Source of the DNA: Isoetes taiwanensis
Lineage: Eukaryota > Streptophyta > Lycopodiopsida > Isoetales > Isoetaceae
Assembly (NCBI GenBank): GCA_021234155.1
Contig: JAJEKV010000559.1
Coordinates: 1-64,000 of the forward strand
Direction: 5' to 3'
DNA: 64,000 bases
Both the position numbers and the translations under genes were made by a program. The notes beneath the pieces are model-generated. The model worked only from the letters and a program-made list of their open reading frames with translations, was not told where the DNA came from and ran no database searches. Of this stretch, positions 22,501 to 31,889 are shown piece by piece; the first letter of the stretch is position 1; each line of letters starts with the position of its first letter.

Positions 22501-23320
22501 CAAAGCCGGCTACAAGTAGCGGCGGGTGGTGCAGGTCCATCTCCTCATCTCTACCAGTTGTTTCCACTCGAAAATGTTTGATGAGATGCATCTCCTGCTC
22601 GACCAAAACATAGTCTACCACGATGGACCCACCTCCCTGGTTCTCCTGCCTGCAAGTGTGCTGGCTGGAGGACGGCCAATGTGACAGTCCATTGTAAATC
22701 ACAAGGTCAAAGATACTGCAAAGCATCAACAACTGCCTCCCATAGCACAAGACCTGAATGTCAGCTGATGCCCGTGGCCAAGCTCCTGCGGAAGGGCTCA
22801 GCTGCAACACATCATCTCCGTGCCAGTGTGGGCATTGAAGTCTCCAACGAGCATGACCCTACCCTGCTGCTTGTGCTGTTGTATGTCATCGTATAGATCG
22901 ACATAGGGCTCCAACCTATCCACACCCGGATGGTTGTGATAGAAGTTGCTTTCGGCATGTGGAAAGTAGCAGGCCGCCACAAAGAGGGGGCTACCACTGT
23001 AATTCTGCACGCGCACCCATAGGTACCTGTTATGTTTATCCGTCTTGCACAGGAAAACTGACTGTGCTAGGGCTGTCCGGTAGTAGCAGGCGACCCCTCC
23101 GTGCCCCCGCTTTCCTGTGCATTCATTGAAAACGGAGTAGCGATGGTATCCTGGCAAGTCGGGTAGTCTATGCCCAGCATGCTCCCATGTTTCCATGAGG
23201 AAAATGAGGTCCATATCGGCGGCCACTAAGTTGAGACTGTCTCCCTTCTACCACGGGAAGCCCCGACAAATCCAAGAGACCATGCGCAGGCACAATCTTT
23301 ATTTGCTGGCAGGAGCTTCA
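22436..23320 (-). pseudogene. LINE endonuclease (exo_endo_phos family)
   Basis: The minus-strand frame starting near 23310 reads MVSWICRGFPW, an in-frame TAG, then DLIFLMETWEHAGHRLPDLP. The E of ETW is the usual metal-binding glutamate. Later come GKRGHGGVACYYR, YFPHAESNFYH and VMLVGDFNAHTG (22830-22865), the last holding the catalytic D and N. In another frame at 22560-22640 SIVVDYVLVEQEMHL follows, the region before the family's SDH. The enzyme nicks target DNA for target-primed reverse transcription. Stops and frameshifts disable it. Confidence 0.85.
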
Positions 23321-23469
23321 GCAGTAGGTTTGGCGGTGGTAGCACAAGGGATGGTGGTGGAGGTGGAGGCGGCATGTGGCCCGTCGGCAGTGGCAGGTGA
23401 GGCCATTGTAGCAGGATGTGCAATTGGTGTGGCGGCAGAAGGGCCTCGAGAGTTTGTGGTGCACGACAT

Positions 23470-24924
23470 TTAGTGGTTTGAAGATCGCATCCTTCCACGG
23501 ACTAGCTCTGCTCCACCTCCCTGTTTGCGGACACTCTTGACTTTCTCCAACTCATGCCTGCGATCCTCTGGTCTTGGAGTCGGATCTCGATCCCCACGCA
23601 AGGCAATTCCCTTCAATTTATCGCCTTTGGCGCCAAGATGGCTGCTTTCGCTCTTGCGGCGTTCGATTATGAAGATGACCACAGGGAACGGTCGTGGCAT
23701 TGGGCCCCATGGCATGTCGCCCTAACAATGTGCACGGGCGTGTGGAATGTCATCCGGGCCAGGATCTGTCAAGTCGCGCACCACCACATTGTGGCTCCTG
23801 CGTCTCGCTCCTGTAACTCTGAGGTGGTCGGGCTTGTGGTGGCTACTGCAGCATTTGCTGTTTACGATGTGCAGAGCATGGGTTGTGGCCTATGGTGGGG
23901 TGGTGGTGGCATGGGGCAGCTTTGGTGACCTGCTTGATTGGGCTGCCCCGGGTGGCATCTTGGAGGTGCCTGCGGGTATGTCACGTTTGCCATGTCCCGT
24001 TGTTGCCTGGCTCTCTGTAGTCGGGAGCTCGGCTCCTTTGGCCCACGCTATTTGTCTTGCCAATTCCTGTGTGCATCGCCGCAATTGTTCATGGGTTTCT
24101 GCATGAAGGCCCTTGCCTTGCTGGATGACGGTTGCCCGAAGCTCCTGCAACTCCTGGTCTCGTGCCTCGACCTTCTTATGAAGCACTCTCAACTCTGACT
24201 AACTCGCTTCAAAGGCAGTTTGCATGTTTCACATAGTGGTGGGGGCCTCCCCGACCTCTGATTGGAGGCAGGAGATGGTTGTCCTTGTCTCCTGGTCAGC
24301 ACGCTACCTATCTTGTGCCATGGTCTCTATGATGGTGGAGAGGGAGTCCACACAAGCCTGCAGATCAACAAGATCTTGCTTCTGTTGCTGTCTTTCGAAG
24401 TATGCTAAACGGATGCCGTCTTCCCGTTGTTGTGCACGGGTCTCCATCTCTGCAATCTGCTGCCTATCTGCTGCCAGTTGTCTTTTGAGAACATGGGGGC
24501 GTCGAGGCCTGGATCTCTTCCGCCAGGTCAGCAATTCGGGTCCTGTTGCATACAATTCCTGCCTCCAGGTTTTTCGAGGCCGTCGTCTGTGCCTGGTCTG
24601 CCATCGAGTCTGAACAACAATCAATCTCCTCTCGGGTCAATCTTGCTGATTGGGCCTTTGCAAAATACTCGTAAGGATATCTCTCCTTATGAAGTGGCCT
24701 CTCCCTTATTCGTGCCGTCTAGTCGGATCCGTTTACATGGGGGACCATCTGCTTGATTCTCCTGGGCGGGCTCGTCCTGTCTGAGGTCGGTAGCTTTGGA
24801 GGCATGCATGGGTAGCAGTTAGGGGTTGGGACTGGGACTGGGCATGGGCATGGGTTCGGGCTGTGGCTTGGGGAGTGTCTTCATCCAGGCAGGGATTTGG
24901 GTAGGGGGGTACATAAGTGGCCAT
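23470..24924 (-). pseudogene. LINE ORF1 remnant with coiled-coil character
   Basis: Read on the minus strand from about 24924 (MATYVPPYPNPCLDEDTPQA), it passes through long charged segments with heptad-like spacing: LKRQLAADRQQIAEMETRAQ (about 24430-24480) and LHKKVEARDQELQELRATV (about 24130-24190). Pro/Ser-rich text follows. The rich E/Q/R/L composition fits the coiled-coil ORF1 proteins of some plant LINEs, which bind element RNA. At least two frame changes are needed, and no RNA-binding knuckle was found. From 24925 to 25220 is probable 5' untranslated sequence. Confidence 0.55.
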
Positions 24925-25220
24925 TATTGATTAGAGTCCACAAGGTTAAGAAGCAAATTAAAAGTGCACAAGGAGTATTTAGGGATTCAAAGATTAAGCA
25001 TAAAGAGTGCTCGCCCTTAGTAATGCAGAAGCCCGTCGGTCAACACTGGACAAAAAATAAAACCCATATAAGAGAGTAAGAGGTGGGAGGGGGGGAACTC
25101 CGTACAACAACAAGATGCAGCTCAGAGGAAATGCCGATGAGGAGTACAGGAAGACACAAAGCTTTTATAGGAGAAAGGGCCAAAGAAAGCCTGCGCCAAG
25201 ACCGTCCTGAAGGGTTTTCA

Positions 25221-25867
25221 GGGGAAAAACCGTGACAAGAATAAGAGTGTTGTCAAACTGTACAGACATGCCTCGAGGTCACGGGTTCAAGTACGATCAA
25301 TTGGTCCTGTGGTAAAGACCTTAAACCTACCATATGTACTCAATAATCACATGCAAAGTGGCTCCTCGCATATCACACTTGGGTAGTGGATTGGCTTCCA
25401 TGTGATATAGAATATACTCATAGAATATACTCATGATGTGATGGTGAGTAGAATGACGTCCTTCAATAGTGGTATTTCCGGCCACCCGTTATCAGCTAGG
25501 TGGTATTTTGGTAGAAAAAGTGGTATTTTTTGGCCAAGAGTGGTACTTAAGGGCCAAAAATGTTATTTCACGGCTAAAAAGTGGTATTTCTATTAAAAAC
25601 ACTAAAGCATAAAAGCGCCAATGGAGCTGGGATCTTTGGTCGAATCAGTCTTGCGGCTTAATGTGGCGGCTTGAACTGCTTCAAAAGCTCTTCTAATTAG
25701 TTTACCCGCTTTTTAATGTTGGTTTGATGAAGAGAGGAAGCGATTTGAGCTCGAGATAGAGCCGGTCGATCAAAAATGCCTCAAAATAGTTAGTTTCGGG
25801 CTTCAAAGCGTGAAGTGTACGGGTGGGCGAAAATATCTCAAAATCCGAAATACCACATCACGGAGTC
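25221..25867. other. Left flank of Harbinger with GTGGTATTT repeats
   Basis: Between about 25465 and 25595 the word GTGGTATTT (and close variants such as GTGGTACTT, TGTTATTT) recurs six times at 25-30 base spacing, separated by GGCCA/GGCTA words. The remainder has no gene. The last 28 bases (25840-25867) form one arm and part of the loop of a palindrome that continues after the Harbinger element. Confidence 0.6.
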
Positions 25868-25870
25868 TAA

Positions 25871-25883
25871 GGCCCAGATTCCA
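25871..25883 (+). repeat. Harbinger left terminal inverted repeat
   Basis: GGCCCAGATTCCA, a perfect 13-base match in inverted orientation to 31487-31499. Just inside, GATTCCATTGC recurs near 25955, a subterminal direct repeat. Confidence 0.92.
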
Positions 25884-26474
25884 TTGCGGAAGCGGCAATT
25901 ACTGCGTGGCATCAATTGCCCTCAAATTTAAGCTGCGGAGCCGACGCGGTTTGATTCCATTGCAGGGTAATTAGGTGCCACGTAGACGAATCTTGGACAT
26001 TGCAAACAAATTCTAAAATTCGAATGGATTATGAAGCGAACGTACCTCCGACCTCTACTATCAGATTTCTATCATCGGATCTCTCGATCTAATCCAAGCC
26101 GGAAGCTAGTAGCCTATTTCCAGTGCTCTCTCCTCCTTTGAGCGGTGCAATTTTTTTTTCAAACCCAGGCTTTGTGGAGATACGATTCAGTCCCAATTTG
26201 CAACAAGAATTTGATATTTAAACTAAAATATTACTATTTGGTTTTCTTGCTAGATCACACCAACTTATTCTTCGAATTATAGCTTTCTGTACAACAATTC
26301 TGTCATAATTTACAACAGACTATGATATTGAAACAAAAAAACATGTCTTTGACAGCTTAACAACTTGAAGAGTGCACTTGGAATGGCACAACAGGAGCAC
26401 ATACCTGGCATAATATGAAACAAAAAATTGCAAACATCCAACAGTTTCATAAACTGAAATAAGATGCAACACGT

Positions 26475-27921
26475 TCAGTCTTCCTCTGAGGACTCGGTAT
26501 CGCCTTCACCAAATTGCTCACGAACTAGCTCTATAGACTGCTTCTTATACAACGCTGCTGCCAAAGCATTACGACGTGTTGAATTAGCTGCAGAAATTGC
26601 CACTGTTGTCTTAGGAGCTTTTTGAATCAATGATGCAACTGCTTCATTGTCATCTTCAAGCGCTCTTGCAAGGGCTTCCATGGGGTTTAAATTTAATCCA
26701 TTCACTCTATGTAGACCATACGAAGCTGCTCTTGTCACTTCAGTCTCCGGAATATTCAAGTGCTTGATTCTACTCGCATATTGTTTGGTCATCCTTTCAG
26801 ATTCTATTGCTTTATGGAGTTCCAATTTTGCCTCCTCAACCCATGAACTATCGAATTTTTCACCATGCTTGATGCATAGGTTATGTAAAACAAGACAAGT
26901 AGCAACAATCTCGGGTATACTATCCAGTTTAGTATCATTACGCTTCAATAAAATTCTAAACCTGGATTTCAACATACCAAAAGCACGTTCGACAGCCATT
27001 CTAGTGCTTGATTGGATGAAATTCCAGTGATATTGTTGTCTGCTCAAGCCATCCCTGTGCCCTTTAAATGGTGGAAGCATCCAAGGCCTGGGTGGATATG
27101 ATGCGTCTCCGACTAGACAATAATTACCAAGATGTCCCGCTTTAATTCTTCTTCCTGCTTCTGTTTGTTCAAACAGCTTCCAATCGTGAATGCTCTGCCC
27201 ATCCAACATCATAATCCCATATGCAACAGTCAGACGAAACAATTAATTGAAGAAGAACTGAGTGAAAACCTTTTCTGTTATAATAATCCTGCGCATTTTC
27301 ATGTGGAGCAATGATTGGCAAGTGACTGCCGTCGATAGCACCAACAACGTGTGGGATTCCTCTTACTTTCTCAAAGCCCTTTGACAAAATCTCTAATCTA
27401 TCATTTGAAGGCCACTTTATGCACAAGTCATGCAACCTAATCTTCACTGCTCTGCAAAATTCAGAAATGGCTCTTTGGGCAGTAGTATAGCCAACACCAT
27501 ACATATCCGCAATTTCTCGTATGGTGTCTCCAGTTGCCAATCTGCATAAAGCTATACAGACTCTCTTTTCAACTGGAATAGCTAAACGCATGCTGGTGTC
27601 TGCACGCACAAGAATGGGGCCCAAGGTATGACAAACGTAATGGAATGTGGTTTTAGACAATCTAAGTCTTCGTCTGAACATCTCATCAGTGTAAGACCGT
27701 AAAAGAGTTCTCTCCATGAATGATGACGGTCTATTATAACTCCAAATTAGATGAGAATCTCTAAAAGACCTTCCATCGAGAGAATCAATCAAAATGCAGC
27801 ACATATCCTCCCAATACTGGAGACATACAATAGAAAATCCCCATGTCAATTCTTCTAGAAATGCGACAGTGCATAGACAAAGAATGATTGCTTGCAGAAT
27901 CTTGTCACATCGTCCTTCCAT
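26475..27921 (-). pseudogene. Harbinger DDE transposase (DDE_Tnp_4/HARBI1 family), frameshifted
   Basis: I place the start at 27921 (MEGRCDKILQAIILC), just after a plausible intron acceptor; total length would be about 480 residues, normal for the family. A helix-turn-helix-like part (DTIREIADMYGVGYTTAQRA) precedes the catalytic core. The three catalytic acids are present: D in VVGAIDGSHLPI (27331-27333), D in LVGDASYPPRPW (27105-27107) and E in AVERAFGMLKSRF (26988-26990). The frame breaks near 27190-27200: one frame reads DYDVGWAEHS and the continuation SIHDWKLFEQTE lies in another. This looks like loss of two bases or gain of one. After that the frame is open to the stop at 26475, ending in an acidic tail. 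The enzyme would cut and join the element ends with help from the Myb-like partner. Confidence 0.9.
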
Positions 27922-28164
27922 GATTGCAGACCTGCATCCGTATAAAACAGAATGAAATGGACATTCAAAATAATCATTATTATGTATTCCGTATAAGCAT
28001 AAACAATGGCAGAAGCAAAAGAGCCTTGCTGGCATAAGAGAAGTAAGGCTGCCACTTACTGGCAGAACAGTAGTAGTGTTGCATTGTTTGCAAGATTGAA
28101 ACAAATGATGCATTCTCCATATTGTTAGATTCTGGTCTTGGAGACTGATTATTATAGTGTACAA

Positions 28165-28690
28165 GGTTCACATTTCAGGAATATATTATGCTGGACTCAG
28201 ATAAGAAAGTTAACTAGTGCATAGAGACATTGCCATACACCATTTAAATGGCGAGATGCTATAAGTCGGCAAATGAATTGAGCAATCATTAAGGCAGGTG
28301 GTTAATGTGCATTATAATGTTTTCACATGACCCATATAACATTTTGTACCTGATCAGTATTACTTGAAGCATTAAGTGAAAAGATTCAGAAAGTCTCATG
28401 GTTCTGCTGTTATTCAGGCAGATGATAAGCTTGGCCAAAAAACAAAGCGATGCACTCAGTTTCCAATTTATTTCCACTCACTCAGCATCCTATTTGCTTA
28501 GTTTCTCTACTTATAACATTTCCGTGATTCTTAGACTCCAATGTTCACAATTATAACGCATGGAGAAGAAAGCACTTGGAGTCTGGAAGGGGAGAAGTTT
28601 CCTGCTCATGAGCTATTTGCTCAGGTGTTGCAGGGGTTTCTGAACATCTTTACACGTGGTCCAGAGAATTAATGCCTCATATCTGACCCA
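28165..28690. other. Harbinger internal spacer
   Basis: Probable 5' untranslated or intron DNA of the minus-strand transposase gene. I see no gene; a short ORF at 28289-28477 (minus) has no motif. Confidence 0.4.
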
Positions 28691-29123
28691 TCCATGCCAT
28701 CTGCATACAAGAGAGTTGATCTTGATAGTTGGGAAAGGCGAGGAATTCTACTGAATTGGGCAGAAGCAGGTGATGCCGCAGAAGACAACATGGACAGCAT
28801 AATCTCAACAGGTTCACCGGTTGATCTAAGCTCTAATATGCCTAGGTTATTTGGCCAAGAAATTGCAGACCGTGTGATTTCACCTGGCAGCAGCTGGATA
28901 TAATGGTTATATGGCCACAGTTACTAATCTCAAGCAATCTGTAAAACAATGGCGTTGTGGTGGTGCACCAGTCACGGTACAAGACTCAACAACATAAGCT
29001 TGACCAAGAAACACATCGATCCACTCATATCTGCCTCATATCTGACCCATTCATACCATTTGCATACAAGAGAGTTGATCTTGATAGTTGGTAAAGGCGA
29101 CGAATTCTACTGAAGTGGGATGG
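28676..29123 (+). repeat. Direct repeat pair in Harbinger (about 87 bases)
   Basis: CATATCTGACCCATCCATGC at 28678 onward and CATATCTGACCCATTCATAC at 29039 onward start two copies that run through ACAAGAGAGTTGATCTTGAT to the GAATTCTACTGAA word. They are about 361 bases apart and differ at roughly one base in ten. 29124-29874 holds nothing that I can identify. Confidence 0.8.
28694..28903 (+). CDS. Unidentified 69-residue ORF inside Harbinger
   Basis: The frame opens [20 protein letters not shown] and continues with an acidic middle ([13 protein letters not shown]) to a stop at 28901-28903. Composition looks protein-like rather than random, and the strand is opposite to both transposon genes. 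The first 85 bases recur as a diverged copy at 29050-29125, where the frame is broken by a TAA. No family was recognised; it may be a captured exon. There is no evidence that it is expressed. Confidence 0.3.
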   Translation: MPSAYKRVDLDSWERRGILLNWAEAGDAAEDNMDSIISTGSPVDLSSNMPRLFGQEIADRVISPGSSWI

Positions 29124-29874
29124 GAAATCATATAAGAAACGTAAAGAAGAAAGTCAAAACGTAAAGAAGAAAGAATGGAGGATCATTTGATTTCTTCTTG
29201 CTATCAATAAGAGACTTTAGATTATAATCCATGAGCTCTAGAACCAAGCAATGTTTGTCATCATTTTTTGCATGGCCAAGCACTTGCACAATATGTGACA
29301 ATCAGTAGAAAGAAAAATATCTACTGCATTCTTTTCTTTCCAGAAGTTGTCACAGCAGTAGCATGTAGACCACATACATCCAACATAGCCATTTGGACTC
29401 CCCCCATCTAGTTCATACTGTCATATGATAGAATGTAAGCAAGGTAAGACTTGTAGCCTACCTAACCAGCTACCCATAATGGCATGATGAGGACTGCATT
29501 CCATTGTATGACATAGATAAACATAGACAGCTGAATCTTTGCAAAGATGGTAATATAAGTAGCATGCATGCACACCCTCCTAAAATAGTAACATGCCATG
29601 TAACATCTCATAATGATAGCATCCGTTGATTAAATTAAACATGCACTTCTCTTCTGCTCAACCTTTCATTGTCTAAGAGCACAGAGTATGCATGTAGCAG
29701 CAGTTTGACATGGCAGGAACTGACCAGAATTACAGCAAGGACCATGATCATATGAGCAGACCTCAATATTGAAATCAAGATTAAATCATGACAATCCATA
29801 AACTAAGAACTTCAAAATATGTTTTATAAAGAAATAGATGTTCACAAAATTGTGGTGCTCAAATCATGGACGAT

Positions 29875-30869
29875 TTAAATCTTCTTCACTAGTTCTGCAA
29901 TAGTTGCCTGCAAGTTGTTAATGGCTTCAACTCTTTTTCCTTCCCAAATTGCCATTTGTTGAAGGAGTTCTTGCCGCCCTTTTTCCATTACCTGCACCAG
30001 TGCATTTTTTTTTTGTCTCCAACACTTTTCTTGTTGTTCACATTTGGCTTCTCGTCAACCTGCTGGACATCTGCATCATCAATTGTCTCAGAGATAGCTG
30101 CACCATGTACTGCTTTGCAAACATTTGCTCTACTTCCCATGTACTCATCGATTAACATATACCACTGAGATCCATCAGCCCTATCATTGCCTGAGACATT
30201 ATTGTGTGCTTTTACTTTTTTGTACTCATTATATAAAGCTTTCCACTTCTTCCTGCATGCTTCATGGTCCTTATCAAAGTCCGGGCACGCCGATATAAGC
30301 TTTGTCCAAACAGAAACCCAGAGATTCACACCTTGCTTGGGTGGTTTTGAGAATTCATCATGCATTTCGCCTCGAATATGGATCAAGGAAATGGTCCACT
30401 TATCTTCCCATCTTGCATACTTCCCAGCAGCATCTACCTTGTCCTTTTCTCCCTTTATTGGCCTCTTATTGACTGATACGTCTACTTTATCCTTGTCTCC
30501 TTTTGAAGTTCTTTTGCCACGAGGTAGCTTTTCAGTGTTTGCTAATGGGCGTTGTCTCTTGGGCTGAGGTTTAGTCTCTATTGGCGCTTGCGCAATCAAA
30601 TCTATTAGACATGCAGGCGCAGAATAAGGTGGGGTAGAAGAGTATGGCGCATGGTTTACAAAATGTGGCAATGGCATGGTGTTATTGCCATGAATCTGAT
30701 AGAAAGGTAAATTGGAGGTAGGAAATGGGAATGCTGGTGGTTGTGGAAGTGCTGAACATCGGCATGGTAATTTTTGTGGATATGGCGGGTTGTTTTGAGC
30801 GTGCAGCTCATTGTCTTGCTGGTCATCAATTTCTTGTGTGCAATGCACAATCTCGGGTTGTGAATCCAT
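29875..30869 (-). pseudogene. Harbinger Myb/SANT-like DNA-binding protein, shifted at an A10 tract
   Basis: Start at 30869 (MDSQPEIVHCTQEIDDQQDN) follows a GATGCAG intron acceptor. A Pro-rich N-terminal part leads to a basic patch (KRQRPLANTEKLPRGKRTSK) and then a Myb/SANT-like three-helix domain: ARWEDKWTISLIHIRGEMH, VWTKLISACPDFD, ACRKKWKALYNEYKKV, with tryptophans at helix positions. The frame then meets ten A residues (plus strand T run 30005-30014) and stops at once. In the next frame the sequence continues as ALVQVMEKGRQELLQQMAIW and on to ELVKKI and a stop at 29875, a coiled-coil-like tail. So one base gained or lost in the A-run, or ribosomal slippage, decides whether the tail is made. 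The protein would bind element ends and help the transposase. Confidence 0.85.
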
Positions 30870-30947
30870 CTGCATCAAATAAGAACGTAGATGTATATAA
30901 TCTGAAAGATTATGTACAGAATAATGCAGTTTCTGAGAAGCTACCAA

Positions 30948-31486
30948 ATGAACTCAAGAATTTACAGTCTGGATTCAGAGAATTAAAAGCTTGAAGTTCT
31001 AAAAAAAAGGGAGAAGAATAGCCATAATATATCTGGAGCAATTGCAAGCATGAACCAGAAAGCAAATACTGGATTTATAATCCAACTTCAGAAGCTTGGG
31101 CTTAAAGGAATGGTGTATTAAAAACTGAATATGTAATGAAGTTTTAACGAAAAATCAACAAATAAAACAACATGGGAAAGGTACCTGGAGTCCTAGATGC
31201 CTTGAAGAATTGTCAGGTCAGGTGCGACAGTCAGGTGCTGGCGCCAAAAGAATTGTTGTTTTGTGGTTGGCGCCAAGATCCTCTTCGACGTGTCGAGATA
31301 ATAATAAATGGCAATTACATTGCCGAGCCACATCCCCTGATAGTTAGCGGGCAAGCCGGAATGTACACGTTGGCAAGAGGAGGAGAATTGCCGGGCTCCA
31401 ATCGAATCATGTGGGGAGGCATTTTTTATGACGGTGTAAGCTTATAATTCGAAAACCCCTAACTGCCAGCTTTTAAAGGCCATTAG
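30948..31486. other. Harbinger right subterminal region
   Basis: Contains the presumed 5' region of the minus-strand Myb-like gene. Words such as GGCAATTACATTGCCG (31311-31326) and GGCGCCAA (31250, 31270) echo the GGCAATTAC text near the left end (25893), so there may be subterminal repeats. The plus-strand ORF 31172-31447 is probably chance. Confidence 0.5.
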
Positions 31487-31499
31487 TGGAATCTGGGCC
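31487..31499 (-). repeat. Harbinger right terminal inverted repeat
   Basis: TGGAATCTGGGCC, followed directly by the TAA target duplication. Confidence 0.92.
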
Positions 31500-31502
31500 T
31501 AA

Positions 31503-31889
31503 ATACGGTGGTCCCAAATGTGGTATTTCCGGATTTTTATCCAAACATATAATTCATATCCACATCCCGGATATAATATCTAAAATCCGGAAATCCACAT
31601 CCCGGAGTCTAAATACCTCTTGGCCGGAAATAATTCATAATTTGCGGATTTTTATCCAAACTTAATCGTTCTGGTGCATAATGATGACGGAAGATCCTGA
31701 TAACTTAAGTATCGGGTAAATTTTCAGCTATATGGAGCTGCAGTGCTCGGATGATTTGGCAGTATTATTAATATGATTTTGGCAAGTGCTTTGCCATGTG
31801 ACTATCAATAGGGAAGGTACACAATGGATCGACATGAGGACCAAATATATAGTCCTGGATTAAGGTTTCTTATCGAACAATGAAGGAAA
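31503..31889. other. Right flank of Harbinger with near-copy of the target site
   Basis: 31518-31537 completes the palindrome broken by the insertion. At 31582-31616 a close copy of the uninterrupted target occurs, with CGGAGTCTAAATAC exactly as predicted for the site before insertion. No gene is seen before the PPR start. Confidence 0.7.

Larger units (their letters stand above)
10060..25220 (-). mobile_element. LINE non-LTR retrotransposon, split by a CACTA insertion
   Basis: Read on the minus strand from about 25220, the element has an ORF1 with coiled-coil character, an apurinic-type endonuclease, a linker and a reverse transcriptase. The RT stops at 21648 and resumes at 11026. The intervening 10.6 kb is a separate DNA transposon. 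Without that insertion the LINE would be about 4.5 kb. The 5' end near 25220 and 3' end at 10060 are estimates; no poly(A) tail is seen at 10060, where an LTR fragment begins. It is full of frameshifts and in-frame stops, so it is inactive. Confidence 0.85.
25871..31499 (-). mobile_element. PIF/Harbinger DNA transposon, complete ends
   Basis: The left terminus is GGCCCAGATTCCA (25871-25883) and the right terminus is its exact complement, TGGAATCTGGGCC (31487-31499). Both are flanked by TAA (25868-25870 and 31500-31502), the 3-base TWA duplication of this superfamily. At 5629 bp it carries a DDE transposase and a Myb/SANT-like protein gene, both on the minus strand, the two genes known to be needed by PIF/Harbinger elements. 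Each has a frameshift, so the copy is probably not autonomous, though very recently it may have been. Confidence 0.93.

Noticed and set aside
23226-23498. Proline-rich minus-strand ORF as a separate gene
   Set aside because: It lies at the ORF1/ORF2 junction of the LINE in a frame other than the endonuclease, with low-complexity content.
25268-25310. Second SINE from GGGTTCAAGTACGATC
   Set aside because: It has a box-B-like word only, with no box A or tail.
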